From positions 1 through 64,000 of the forward strand of contig LNEL01000056.1 of assembly GCA_001464935.1 (NCBI GenBank): a stretch of DNA of 64,000 nucleotides. The letters are read 5' to 3'. Source of the DNA: Gammaproteobacteria bacterium Ga0077536. Its GTDB lineage: Bacteria > Pseudomonadota > Gammaproteobacteria > Ga0077536. The notes beneath the pieces were generated by a model that did not search any database, had not been told where the DNA came from, and worked only from the letters and a program-made list of their open reading frames with translations. The translations under genes and the position numbers were made by a program. Within the stretch, counting starts at the first letter, position 1. Each line of letters starts with the position of its first letter. This document shows, one piece after another, positions 34,610 through 43,635 of this stretch.

Positions 34610-35983
34610 ATGCGACAGCTGCTCGAAAACCTCCTCGCGATGGTCGGTGTGCTCGAGCCCGACGGCACGCTGATCGAAGCAAACCGTCGCGCGCTGGCGC
34701 TGGCGGGCCTGCGCATCAACGATGTGCGCGGACGCAAGTTCTGGGAGTGCCCGTGGTGGACGCACGATCCGGACCTGCAGCGCTGGCTGGCGGACAGCGT
34801 GGCGCGCGCGGCAGCGGGCGAGATCGTCCGGGCCGACATCGTCGTGCGCGGTCGCGGCAATGCGCGCATAGCACTCGATTTCATGCTCGCGCCGCTGCCC
34901 GATGGCGATGCGCAGATCACCCAGCTCGTCGCATCTGCAATCGACATCTCGAGTCGCACTGCCGGGGAACAGGCGCTCCGCGCCAGTGAGGCGCGGTTTC
35001 GGCAGGTCGTCGAGGGGTCGCCCGGTGCCACTGCCGTCGTCGATGCCCAGGGGCGCATCGTGTTGATCAATGGCGCACTCGAAAGCCTGTTCAGTCGCGG
35101 CCGCGAGGAACTCGTCGGCGCGACCGTCGACGCGCTGATGCCGCCGCGTTATCGCGAACGCCATCACGATCTGTTCCAGACCTTTTTCGCCGCGCCGCGC
35201 GCGCGCGACATGGCCGGGCGCCGCGAACTGTACGCGCTGCGCGCCGACGGCAGCGAGTTTCCGGTGGAGATCGCGCTGAACCCGGTCGAGGTCGGCGGTG
35301 AAGGCCATGTGATTGCGACAATCATCGACGTCACGGCGCGCAAGACGGCGCAGGCCGCGCTCGAACGGGCATTGGCCGACAAGACGGCGCTGCTCGGCGA
35401 GGTGCATCATCGCGTGAAGAACAATCTGCAGGTCATCTCGAGCCTGCTCAGCCTGCAGCAGCGCACGGCCGACCCGAGCGCGCAGGAGGCACTCGCGGAC
35501 AGCCAGATGCGCGTACGGGCGATGGGGCTTATCCATGAACTGCTCTATGAACGCAGCGACGCCTCGGTGATCGATCTTCTCGCTTATTTGCGCCGCCTGA
35601 TCCGACTGCTGCACGACAGCGTCGGCGCCACCCGCTCACCGATCGCCGTGGAGTTCGAGAGTCTGTGCACCAACGGTCCGGCACTCGACCCGCAGCGCGC
35701 GGTGCCCTGCGGGCTGCTCGTCACGGAACTCGTGACGAACGCCATCAAGCACGCATTCCACGGGCGCGCGACGGGTCGGGTCGTCGTACGCATCGCGCAG
35801 CTCCAGACCAGCGTATGCCTCAGTGTCGATGATGACGGTACGGGGCTGCCGGAGTCGGTGGAGATTGGCAATACCCAGTCGCTGGGGTTTCAGCTGATCC
35901 CGATGCTGATCGATCAGCTGGATGGCGAGCTGAGTATCGAGCGTGGCGCCGGCACGCGTTTCGACATCGTTTTCACGCCGTAA
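34610..35983 (+). CDS. Soluble PAS-PAS sensor kinase of the HisKA_2/HWE type
   Basis: A 457-residue kinase without transmembrane segments, so a cytoplasmic sensor. PAS 1 spans about 5-115 (MVGVLEPDGTLIEANRRAL), PAS 2 about 125-250 (EARFRQVVEGSPGATAVVDA). The dimerisation segment LLGEVHHRVKNNLQ, with likely phospho-acceptor His267, is diagnostic of HisKA_2/HWE kinases. The ATPase domain is compact (LVTELVTNAIKHAFHG as N-box, VDDDGTGLPE as G1, SLGFQLIPMLIDQL). Its partner is the response regulator 14 bases downstream. The ATG at 34610 has no clear ribosome binding site, and the upstream 650-base gap should contain the promoter. The ligand of the PAS domains is unknown. Confidence 0.9.
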   Translation: MRQLLENLLAMVGVLEPDGTLIEANRRALALAGLRINDVRGRKFWECPWWTHDPDLQRWLADSVARAAAGEIVRADIVVRGRGNARIALDFMLAPLPDGDAQITQLVASAIDISSRTAGEQALRASEARFRQVVEGSPGATAVVDAQGRIVLINGALESLFSRGREELVGATVDALMPPRYRERHHDLFQTFFAAPRARDMAGRRELYALRADGSEFPVEIALNPVEVGGEGHVIATIIDVTARKTAQAALERALADKTALLGEVHHRVKNNLQVISSLLSLQQRTADPSAQEALADSQMRVRAMGLIHELLYERSDASVIDLLAYLRRLIRLLHDSVGATRSPIAVEFESLCTNGPALDPQRAVPCGLLVTELVTNAIKHAFHGRATGRVVVRIAQLQTSVCLSVDDDGTGLPESVEIGNTQSLGFQLIPMLIDQLDGELSIERGAGTRFDIVFTP

Positions 35984-35997
35984 CGGAAGACCGACGC

Positions 35998-38421
35998 ATG
36001 ACCCAGCGCATCATGATCGTGGAAGACGAGCGCGTCGTGGCGCTGGATCTGAAGATGAGCCTGCAGACCCTGGGATACGAGGTCGTGGGCATCGCCTCGC
36101 AGGCCGAGCGCGCGGTGCGCGATGCCGACCGGCTGCAGCCGGATCTCGTGCTGATGGACATCCATCTCGATCACGGCAGCGATGGCACGGCCGCGGCACT
36201 CGCCATGCGTCAGCGCTGGCGTCTGCCGATCGTGTTCCTGACCGCCTATGCCGATGAAGCCACGCTGTCGCGCGCGGAGCGCAGTCTGCCCTATGGCTAC
36301 CTCGTCAAGCCCTTTCAGCTGCGGGAACTCGGCGCGACCGTGCGGATGGCGCTGGCCCGGCGCACGATCGAGCGACAGCTCGAAAACGCCGAAGAGCGCC
36401 TGCGGCTCGCGATAGAGGTGGCTGCGCTGGGCGTGTTCGAGTGGGAAACGACGACGGATGACATGATGGTCGCCGGGCACATGGAGCGCCTGCTCGGCGG
36501 CCGGCCCCGCTGTTTCAGCGGCGGGCAGGACTCCTTCATGCACTGCATTCATGAGGATGACCGCGCTGCGGTGCTGGAAGACCTGCAGCGCTCGCACGCC
36601 ACCAGCCGCACCGTCAGGATGCACTACGCAAACGGCAAGTCGGGCTGGGGCGAACTGCACGCCAGCGAGTACGCGACGTCGTCGGCCGGCGGCCAGCGCC
36701 TGATCGGTGTACTGCGCGACGTCACGCGTCGCCATCTCAACGACGAAAAGCTGCGCCAGGCCGAAGTGGTGTTCGACAGCTCGGTCGAAGGCATCGTGAT
36801 TCTCGATGGTGCCGCGCGCATCGTGACGGTCAATCCGGCTTTCACGCGCATGACGGGCTATCCGACGGAGGCCGTGGTCGGACGCGACCCGGCCGATCTG
36901 CAGGTGGCCCGTCGACGCCACGAGCAGGCGAGCGGCGATCAGCCCGACGACCGGGCCGACGGCTGGCAGGGCGAGGTGACCTATCTGAAGGCCAACGGCG
37001 AACTGTTCGTCGCGTGGCAGCAGCACTGCACGGTGCGTGACGCGCAGGGCGACGTTCGGCACTACGTGCTGATCCTCAATGACTTCAGCGCGCTGCGTAA
37101 AGCGCAGGGCGAGCTCAATTATCTCGCCTATCACGATGCATTGACCGGGCTTGGCAATCGACGGATGCTCGACGAATGCCTGCAGGCGGAGATTGCCCTC
37201 GCGCGCAGCACCGGCCGCCAGCTCGCGCTGCTGTTCATCGATCTCGACGGCTTCAAACTGATCAATGACACGCTGGGCCACGGCGAGGGTGACGCCCAGC
37301 TCCGGCATGTCGCGGCGCGGCTGCGCGAAAGCGTGCGCCAGCAGGACATCGTGGCGCGCTTCGGGGGCGACGAATTCGTCGTGCTGCTGCCGAACCTGGG
37401 CGCCCACGATGACATCGAGGCGATTGCCGACAAGATACTGCGCGAGATCAGGCGTCCCACCTGCGTGTCGGGAGAAGACATCTCGATTTCGGCGAGTATC
37501 GGCATTGCGCTGTTTCCGGCGCACGGCGACGACGCCGCGTCCCTGATCAAGGCAAGCGACAGCGCGATGTACGAGGCGAAGATCCTCGGGCGCAACTGCG
37601 CCCTGAACTTCAAGCCGGCGATGTCGATGCGGGCGCGCGAGCGACTCAGCATCGAGCAGGGCTTGCGGCGCGCCCTCGATCAGAACCTGCTCGAATTGCA
37701 CTACCAGCCCGTCGTGCAGCTCGCCGACGGCGCGCTCGCCGGTGTCGAGGCGCTGTTGCGCTGGGAGGACGCCGAACTGGGACCGGTGTCGCCGCAGCGA
37801 TTCATTCCGATCGCGGAAGAGGGCGCCCTGATCAATCGCCTTGGCGACTGGGTAATCCGGACCGCGTGCCGCCAGATCGCTGCCTGGCAGCAGGCCGGCC
37901 TGCCGGTGCCGCGGGTCGCGGTCAACGTGTCCGGTCGCCAGTTCTCGCAGCCGGATTTCGTCATCAAGCTGAAGGCGGCGCTCGTCGACCACGCGGTGCC
38001 CGCAGGTGCGTTCGCCATTGAAGTGACGGAAAGCGTGCTGCAGCAGATGGACGCCAGCCGCCAGATTCTCACGGCACTGCGCGCACTCGACGTGCAGATC
38101 GCCATCGACGATTTCGGCGCCGGCTTCTCCGCCCTGGGGCTGCTGAAGCACCTGCCGATCGATGTGCTGAAGATCGATCGCTCGCTGATCGCCGACCTGC
38201 CGGACAACGTCAGCGATGTTGCAATCGTCGGTGCTATCGTCGCGATGGCGGGAAGCCTCGGCGTCAGCGTGACGGCCGAAGGAATCGAGCGCGAGCGGCA
38301 ACGCGATCTGCTGCGCATGATGGGCTGTGGACGCGGACAGGGCTATCTGTTCGGGGCCGCAATGCGGGCGGACGCGCTGGAGGCCTGGGTGGCCGAACGG
38401 GCAGTGCCGGGCGCCGGCTGA
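35998..38421 (+). CDS. Response regulator with REC-PAS-PAS-GGDEF-EAL architecture
   Basis: An 807-residue cyclic-di-GMP signalling protein. The receiver domain (1-120) has Asp54 in VLMDIHLDHGS and YLVKPFQ. PAS domains cover about 130-245 and 255-375 (ITVNPAFTRMTGY-like). The GGDEF domain has the intact active site ARFGGDEFVVLL and FIDLDGFKLINDT, so it could make cyclic-di-GMP. The EAL domain keeps GVEALLRW, the paired aspartates in AIDDFGAGFSALGLL and LKIDRSLI, so it could also degrade it; the DDFG loop differs slightly from the usual DDFGTGYSS. With the cognate kinase just upstream this is a complete phosphorelay feeding a bifunctional enzyme. Which activity dominates cannot be read from sequence. 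Confidence 0.94.
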   Translation: MTQRIMIVEDERVVALDLKMSLQTLGYEVVGIASQAERAVRDADRLQPDLVLMDIHLDHGSDGTAAALAMRQRWRLPIVFLTAYADEATLSRAERSLPYGYLVKPFQLRELGATVRMALARRTIERQLENAEERLRLAIEVAALGVFEWETTTDDMMVAGHMERLLGGRPRCFSGGQDSFMHCIHEDDRAAVLEDLQRSHATSRTVRMHYANGKSGWGELHASEYATSSAGGQRLIGVLRDVTRRHLNDEKLRQAEVVFDSSVEGIVILDGAARIVTVNPAFTRMTGYPTEAVVGRDPADLQVARRRHEQASGDQPDDRADGWQGEVTYLKANGELFVAWQQHCTVRDAQGDVRHYVLILNDFSALRKAQGELNYLAYHDALTGLGNRRMLDECLQAEIALARSTGRQLALLFIDLDGFKLINDTLGHGEGDAQLRHVAARLRESVRQQDIVARFGGDEFVVLLPNLGAHDDIEAIADKILREIRRPTCVSGEDISISASIGIALFPAHGDDAASLIKASDSAMYEAKILGRNCALNFKPAMSMRARERLSIEQGLRRALDQNLLELHYQPVVQLADGALAGVEALLRWEDAELGPVSPQRFIPIAEEGALINRLGDWVIRTACRQIAAWQQAGLPVPRVAVNVSGRQFSQPDFVIKLKAALVDHAVPAGAFAIEVTESVLQQMDASRQILTALRALDVQIAIDDFGAGFSALGLLKHLPIDVLKIDRSLIADLPDNVSDVAIVGAIVAMAGSLGVSVTAEGIERERQRDLLRMMGCGRGQGYLFGAAMRADALEAWVAERAVPGAG

Positions 38422-38482
38422 GTCGAGCCAGGCGTGGCGAGGGTCGTGTAGGATCGCCCGAACTTTGCTGCGCGACTTCGTC

Positions 38483-40153
38483 ATGACTGTCGGCCATCCG
38501 CTCTACGCCGGTTTTCCGGTCTATCCGTTCCAGCCGCCGCCTGACCTGGCTGCGCGCCAGCCCGTCGCGCCGGTTGCGATCGTCGGCGGTGGGCCGGTCG
38601 GGCTGACGCTCGCGTGCGGCCTTGCCCGGCATGGCGTGCCAAGCATCGTGCTCGAAGCCCGCCACAGCGTGAGTGTTGGCAGTCGCGCGATCTGCATCTC
38701 CCGGCGCAGCCTCGAGATCTGGGCGCGCTTCGGGCTCGCCGAACGCCCGCTCGCAAAGGGGCTGCCGTGGATCGGCGGGCGCAGCTTCTGGCGCCGGCAC
38801 GAAGTGCTGCATTTCGAGATGCCGCACGAAGCCACCGCGCAGCATCCGCCGATGATCAATCTGCAGCAGTGCCATGCCGAGCAGTACCTCGTTGATGCGG
38901 CGCTCGCGTCGGGGCTCGTCGATCTGCGCTGGCACGCGCGCGTGACGGGGGTGTCACAGCACGCTGACAAGGTCACGTTGACCGTCGACACGCCCGGCGG
39001 CAGTCACCTGCTCGATGCCGCGTATGTGGTCGCCACCGACGGGGCGCGCAGCACGGTGCGCGACGCGGTGGGGCTCGAACTCGAGGGCAATTCGTACGAA
39101 GGGCGCTATCTGATCGCCGACATCGTGCTCGATGAAGACTGGCCCGTCGAACGGCTGGCCTGGTTCGACCCGCCGTCGAATCCTGGTTCGACCCTGCTCG
39201 CGCATCGCCAGCCGGACAACGTACTGCGCGTCGACTACCAGCTCGGCCCTGACGAAGACCCCGAACTCGAGCAGGAAGAGTCCCGGGTGCGCGCGCGCAT
39301 CGACGCCCATCTCGCGATGCTGGGTCGCGCGCCGGCTTATGAACTCGTCTGGATCAGTCTCTATCGCGCGCATTGCCTCACGCTGCCGCGCTATCGCGAG
39401 GGCCGCGTGCTGTTCGCCGGCGACGCGGCCCACCTCGTCCCGATCTTCGGCGTGCGTGGGCTCAACTCCGGTATCGATGACGCAGCGAATCTCGCCTGGA
39501 AGCTGGCGGCCGTGATCCGGCGGCAGGGCGCGGAAGCGCTGCTCGACAGCTACAGCGAGGAGCGCGTGTACGCGGCGCGGGAGAACATCCGTCTGGCGCG
39601 CAAGAGCACGCTGTTCATGTCGCCGCCCACCGCCGGTCATGCCCTGATGCGCGATGCCGCGCTGAGCCTCGCGGTCTCCCGCGCCTCGGCGCGCACGCTG
39701 GTGAATCCACGACAGTCGACGGCGATCACCTTTCCTGCTTCGTCGTTACAGACCGCCGATTGCGACGCCTGGCCGCCGGCGCCCGTGCCTGGCGCCACGC
39801 TGCCGAACCCGCGCATCGCGCTGCGGACCGTCGACGGCGGGCTGCGCGATGCCCATCTGCTGGACCTGCAGGGCTTGCGACCGGTGCTGCTGCTGCGGCA
39901 TGACAACCCGCTGGCGGGTTCGGCCGAGGAGCGTGATCTGCAGCTCATCCGGGTCGCGGCGGCCAGGCATGGCGCGCGCGCGGGGGAGGTCGCAATCGAT
40001 CTCTATGGCGAAGTGGCCGCTGCGCTCGCGCTCGATACGCCCGAGGTCGCCTGGCTGGTGCGGCCAGACGGGCACATCGCGGCGCGCTGGCGTCATTTCA
40101 CGCTGGCGCAGCTCGATGCTGCGCTGGCCAGAATGCTGGGACACGGTGCATGA
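38483..40153 (+). CDS. FAD-dependent aromatic-ring hydroxylase (PHBH/MhpA superfamily)
   Basis: The ATG at 38483 gives 556 residues starting MTVGHPLYAGFPVYP; the open frame extends upstream into the EAL gene but without family resemblance. Class A flavin monooxygenase marks: GxGxxG in IVGGGPVGLTLACGLA, the DG motif ATDGARSTVR and the GD motif VLFAGDAAHLVPIFG followed by GLNSGIDDAANLAWKL. A C-terminal thioredoxin-like domain (about 450-550) is typical of 3-(3-hydroxyphenyl)propionate or phenol hydroxylases of this type. The enzyme uses NAD(P)H and oxygen to hydroxylate a phenolic ring; the substrate is not clear. A DUF2783 gene overlaps its stop codon by 4 bases, a pairing often seen with such hydroxylases. 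No ring-cleavage genes are nearby. Confidence 0.9.
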   Translation: MTVGHPLYAGFPVYPFQPPPDLAARQPVAPVAIVGGGPVGLTLACGLARHGVPSIVLEARHSVSVGSRAICISRRSLEIWARFGLAERPLAKGLPWIGGRSFWRRHEVLHFEMPHEATAQHPPMINLQQCHAEQYLVDAALASGLVDLRWHARVTGVSQHADKVTLTVDTPGGSHLLDAAYVVATDGARSTVRDAVGLELEGNSYEGRYLIADIVLDEDWPVERLAWFDPPSNPGSTLLAHRQPDNVLRVDYQLGPDEDPELEQEESRVRARIDAHLAMLGRAPAYELVWISLYRAHCLTLPRYREGRVLFAGDAAHLVPIFGVRGLNSGIDDAANLAWKLAAVIRRQGAEALLDSYSEERVYAARENIRLARKSTLFMSPPTAGHALMRDAALSLAVSRASARTLVNPRQSTAITFPASSLQTADCDAWPPAPVPGATLPNPRIALRTVDGGLRDAHLLDLQGLRPVLLLRHDNPLAGSAEERDLQLIRVAAARHGARAGEVAIDLYGEVAAALALDTPEVAWLVRPDGHIAARWRHFTLAQLDAALARMLGHGA

Positions 40154-40341
40154 ACAATCCGGACGATCCGGTCGAACGTCTCGACCAATTGTGGAGCCTG
40201 CTCGCGCAGTCGCTGGACTGCGCCGGTCCTGCGCGCGAAGCGCTGTTCCTGGCCAAGCTCGCGCTGCTGCTGAGCGAGCACATTGGTGACGTGAACGTCG
40301 TCGAACAGCTGGCGGCCGCGGCGCTGCGGGATCTCGATTGA
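40150..40341 (+). CDS. Small DUF2783-like protein
   Basis: A 63-residue protein whose ATG overlaps the hydroxylase stop (atga). The segment ALFLAKLALLLSEHIGD matches the core of DUF2783, short helical proteins found next to FAD monooxygenases in proteobacteria. No cysteines suggest metal binding and there is no signal peptide. It may stabilise or regulate the hydroxylase; no function is established. Confidence 0.7.
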   Translation: MNNPDDPVERLDQLWSLLAQSLDCAGPAREALFLAKLALLLSEHIGDVNVVEQLAAAALRDLD

Positions 40342-40407
40342 GCGAGCGCCTGCCGCGGCCCGTTTCGTGACCGTGCGCGGGCCCGCGTGCTAGTCTGCCC
40401 GCCACTC

Positions 40408-41679
40408 ATGAGCCGCCCGCCCCTCGATCTCCCACCCCTGCAGCGCCAGATCGAGGCGTGGCCCATGCCGACCGCCGCGCCGGATTTCTCGACGCTGCGG
40501 CCGGCGCCGCGCAGCGCTCAGCACGAGCACGAACCGGCGCTCGGCCGACTGCAGATTTTCGATTCGATCACCCGTATCGATGCCGCTGCCTGGGATGAAG
40601 TGGCAGGCAGCGCTTCCGCGCCCCGCTCGCACGCCTATCTCGCCGCCATCGAAGCGGCGGGGATCAACGATTGCCGCTTTTTCTATCCGGTGATACTCGA
40701 CAGCGCCGACCGCATCCTGGCCCAGGCCTGCGTCTACACGATCACGACGGACTTCACGCAGATGCTGCCGGCGGCCTTGCAGGGACCGGCGGCGATACTG
40801 CGTCGCGCGTTTCCGGGCTTCCTGCAGGTCTGCGTCACCGAGTGCGCGTCGCCGCTGGTGCCCAGTCATTCGATCTCGGTGCGTGCCGGCCTCGAGCGCG
40901 GGCCGCTGATCCGCCAGCTCGGCCGGGCCGTCGGCGACATCGCGCGGCAGGCGCGCAGCCGTCTGCTCGTGATTCGCGATTTCCTCGATCACGAGCGAGC
41001 CGATGCCGATGTACTGCTCGCCGAGGGCTACAACCTGACGTCCAACATGCCGCTCGCGCGCATCCGCGTGCGCTGGAAGACCTACGCCGAGTATCTCGAC
41101 AGCATGCGTTCGCGCTATCGCAAGGATCTGAAGCGCCGTCTTGACCGCGTCGAGCGCGGCGGGCAGCGCGCCGTGCGCCTGGCCGAATTTGCCGATCGCG
41201 CCGCGTTGTGGGCGGAGCAGGTCGCGGTGATGTACGACCGCTCGAAGAGCTTCAAGCGCGAGCGCATCGGCAGCCGCTATTTCGAAGCACTGGGCCGGAT
41301 GCCGGCCGACAACCGCCTCATCGTCGCGGCCGAGCGCGACGGACGCACGGTCGCACACGGCATGGTGCTGTTCGATGAGGCGCAGACCATCGCGACCTAT
41401 TTCGGCCGCGATGCGGGGCCGCCCGGCAACGAGTGGTTTCATCTGCTGAACGAAGTGATCCGCATCGGCATCGAGCGTGGCAATGATTACATCTGCCTCG
41501 GGCTCGGTTCCTATGACGCGAAGTCGCTGGTCGGGGCCGACATCGAACCCCTGCACTGCTATGCACGCAGCAGCCTGGCGCCGGTGAACTGGCTGATGCG
41601 CCTGATCCCCAACCGCATGGCGCGCCCGGAGGCCCGGGCCCGGCGCATCTTCCGCGACGACGCCAACAGCGCCGACTGA
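40408..41679 (+). CDS. FemAB-like/GNAT acyltransferase
   Basis: The ATG at 40408 (423 residues) is preferred over a GTG at 40387. The protein matches the FemAB-like peptidoglycan-biosynthesis group and contains two GNAT-like halves: residues about 60-220 (HAYLAAIEAAGINDCRFFYP, VCVTECASPLVPSHS) and about 225-400 (RSRYRKDLKRRLDRVERGG, ADNRLIVAAERDGRTVAHGM, DYICLGLGSYDAKSLVGAD). The YRKDLKRRL and LGSYDAK motifs are typical of this uncharacterised bacterial family. Relatives transfer aminoacyl or acyl groups, but neither donor nor acceptor is known here. It follows the DUF2783 gene by 66 bases. Confidence 0.72.
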   Translation: MSRPPLDLPPLQRQIEAWPMPTAAPDFSTLRPAPRSAQHEHEPALGRLQIFDSITRIDAAAWDEVAGSASAPRSHAYLAAIEAAGINDCRFFYPVILDSADRILAQACVYTITTDFTQMLPAALQGPAAILRRAFPGFLQVCVTECASPLVPSHSISVRAGLERGPLIRQLGRAVGDIARQARSRLLVIRDFLDHERADADVLLAEGYNLTSNMPLARIRVRWKTYAEYLDSMRSRYRKDLKRRLDRVERGGQRAVRLAEFADRAALWAEQVAVMYDRSKSFKRERIGSRYFEALGRMPADNRLIVAAERDGRTVAHGMVLFDEAQTIATYFGRDAGPPGNEWFHLLNEVIRIGIERGNDYICLGLGSYDAKSLVGADIEPLHCYARSSLAPVNWLMRLIPNRMARPEARARRIFRDDANSAD

Positions 41680-41727
41680 GGCGCCGCGCGCAACGCCGTT
41701 CCCGCCCGGCGGCATTCGCCGCTCCGC

Positions 41728-42654
41728 TCAGTCCTCGACGAGTTCGACCGCCACGCTTCGCGCGCGGCGCGTCGCGAAGAAGTCCCAGCCTCCGCCCAGC
41801 ACCGCGAACAGCAGGCGGTAACAGAACAGCAGCGAGACGAGCAGCACGGCCTGTTTCGAGCCCAGTCCCAGCGCGATGAAGAGCCCGGTGCCCGCGACTT
41901 CGGCGGCGCCGATACCCGCAACGTTGACCGGCACGGCGGCGAGCAGGGACGAGGCGGCGAGCACGAACAGCAGGGCCGCGTAGGTGATGTCGATGCCCCA
42001 GGCGTCGGCCGGCAGCAGGATCGCGGCCGCGAGCAGCATCTGCATCAGGGCCGACGACAGCAGGCCGAGCAGCGCATCCAGCCGATGCGCGGTCACGCGC
42101 CGCAGGAGTTCATGGGCCATCGGTCGCAGGCGATCGCGCATGCGCCACGCGATGATCCCGCCGATGACGTTGACGACCAGCGCCGCGAGCCCCACCTTCG
42201 CCGCATCGATCCCGATGCCGAGCGAGGCGCCACCGGCCCACAGCACGGCCAGGATGACCAGCAGCGCCGAAAAACCGATGACGTGATCGAGCAGGATGGC
42301 GCCCGCTGCGCGCATCCTGCCACGCTCAGGTGCGGCGAGGCGCAGTTGCACGAACTTGGTCAGTTCGGAGCCGATCGAGAGCGGCACGAAGAAATGATAG
42401 AAGGCCGACAACGCATTGATGCGCAGCGACTGCGACAGCGTGAGCGCAAAGCCGCTGATGCGCATCGCGAGCCGGAACCGCTGCGCGAGCAGCGCCATGG
42501 CGACGAGGCTCAGCACCGTGCCGGCGGCGAGCTCCCAGCGCCACGCCAGGCGCTCGCGCAGGCTCACTTCCTGGCTCGCCCAGTAGAGCAGCACGCCGAT
42601 GCCGAGCGGGAGGCCAATCAGCTTGGCGTAGAACAGGGCGGTGTGGGCCTTCAT
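41728..42654 (-). CDS. Polytopic membrane protein, LPG_synthase_TM/UPF0104-like
   Basis: The ATG at 42654 starts a 308-residue protein (MKAHTALFYAKLIGLPLGIG); the frame remains open upstream, but that part is arginine-rich antisense of the neighbouring gene. About eight hydrophobic helices are visible. The segments FYHFFVPLSIGSELTKFVQL and VPVNVAGIGAAEVAGTGLF match the membrane domain of the lysylphosphatidylglycerol synthase/UPF0104 family (flippase-like). No soluble synthase domain is attached. Such proteins often act in glycolipid or envelope-lipid handling, but none is assigned here. It is convergent with the FemAB-like gene. Confidence 0.8.
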   Translation of the reverse strand: MKAHTALFYAKLIGLPLGIGVLLYWASQEVSLRERLAWRWELAAGTVLSLVAMALLAQRFRLAMRISGFALTLSQSLRINALSAFYHFFVPLSIGSELTKFVQLRLAAPERGRMRAAGAILLDHVIGFSALLVILAVLWAGGASLGIGIDAAKVGLAALVVNVIGGIIAWRMRDRLRPMAHELLRRVTAHRLDALLGLLSSALMQMLLAAAILLPADAWGIDITYAALLFVLAASSLLAAVPVNVAGIGAAEVAGTGLFIALGLGSKQAVLLVSLLFCYRLLFAVLGGGWDFFATRRARSVAVELVED

Positions 42655-42769
42655 GGCGGGCGGGTACCGGCAGAGAGAGGCGGGCAGTCTACCGCGGGCT
42701 GGCTGCCGGCGGGACGGTGGGCGTCCGGCGCCGGGGCCGGCGCCGCAGCGCCGCCCCCGGTGTCGGCAA

Positions 42770-43513
42770 TCAGCCGGCCTTGCGTTTGGCGAGATAGGCC
42801 TTGAGCGCTTCGGCGCCGCCGATGTGCTCGCCGTTGATGAAGACCTGCGGCACCGTGCCCTCGCCTGACAACGCGCCGACCACCTTCGAGCGGATCTGGT
42901 GCGCCAGCGGCACCTCGACGTACTCGTAACCGGCATCCTTCAGCGCCGCCTTTGCCTGGGCGCAGTACTGGCAGCCCTCGCGCGAGAACACCACCACCTG
43001 GTCCGGCTTCTTCGCCTTCGGGTTGATGTAATTCAGCATGGTGTCGGCGTCCGACACCTCGAACGGGTCGCCCGGTTTGTCCGGTTCGACGAACATCTTC
43101 TCGACGACACCGTCCTTGACCAGCATCGAATAGCGCCAGGAGCGCTTGCCGAAGCCGAGATCGCGCTTGTCGACGAGCATGCCCATGCCCTCGGTGAATT
43201 CGCCGTTGCCATCGGGAATCAGCGTGATGTTCGCCGCTTCCTGGTCCGCGCCCCATTCGTTCATCACGAACGCATCGTTGACCGACATGCAGATGATGCC
43301 GTCGACGCCGTTGGCGAAGAACGCCGGCGCCAGTTCGTTGTAGCGCGGCAGGTGGGTCGACGAGCAGGTCGGCGTGAATGCACCCGGCAGCGAGAACACG
43401 ATGACGGTCTTGCCCTTGAACAGATCGTCGGTCGTGACATTCTTCCAGTCAAAGTTCTCGCGGATCCGGAACGTGACGTTCGGCACCCGCTGGCCTTCAC
43501 GATTGTTCGACAT
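42770..43513 (-). CDS. Peroxiredoxin-glutaredoxin hybrid (Prx5-Grx)
   Basis: A 247-residue fusion that reduces hydroperoxides with glutathione as electron source. The peroxiredoxin half (1-165) has peroxidatic Cys50 in PGAFTPTCSSTHLP; the glutaredoxin half (170-247) has Cys181 and Cys184 in GCQYC plus the GSH-binding TVPQVF and GGAEALKAYL. This is the bacterial hybrid known from Haemophilus and others. It is divergent from oxyR, with an OxyR-type site in the 122-base gap, so induction by peroxide is very likely. The ATG at 43513 follows aggagactcc. Confidence 0.97.
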   Translation of the reverse strand: MSNNREGQRVPNVTFRIRENFDWKNVTTDDLFKGKTVIVFSLPGAFTPTCSSTHLPRYNELAPAFFANGVDGIICMSVNDAFVMNEWGADQEAANITLIPDGNGEFTEGMGMLVDKRDLGFGKRSWRYSMLVKDGVVEKMFVEPDKPGDPFEVSDADTMLNYINPKAKKPDQVVVFSREGCQYCAQAKAALKDAGYEYVEVPLAHQIRSKVVGALSGEGTVPQVFINGEHIGGAEALKAYLAKRKAG

Positions 43514-43583
43514 GTGGAGTCTCCTGTTGGGCTGATGAATCGAAGTGGAGCCCAGCTTACGGGCGATGAGTCGGCGGCTGCCA

Positions 43584-43620
43584 ATTTTTTGTTAGTATCG
43601 TTGCCATAGGCATTGCCTAT
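43584..43620. promoter_or_regulatory. OxyR-type binding site between prx-grx and oxyR
   Basis: ATAG-N7-CTAT is perfect at 43606-43620. At the expected 7-base spacing upstream lies GTAT (43595-43598, three of four matches to CTAT), and 7 further bases upstream ATTT (43584-43587, two of four matches to ATAG). This reproduces the ATAG-N7-CTAT-N7-ATAG-N7-CTAT layout of OxyR tetramer sites. The strong half lies 16 bases from the oxyR start, consistent with autorepression as well as activation of the peroxidase gene. Confidence 0.8.
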
Positions 43621-43635
43621 CGGAGGACGGGACGG

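Noticed and set aside
34242..34673. Plus-strand open frame of 143 codons in the gap before the HisKA_2 kinase
   Set aside because: No family resemblance, no ribosome binding site, and it runs into the kinase in another frame.
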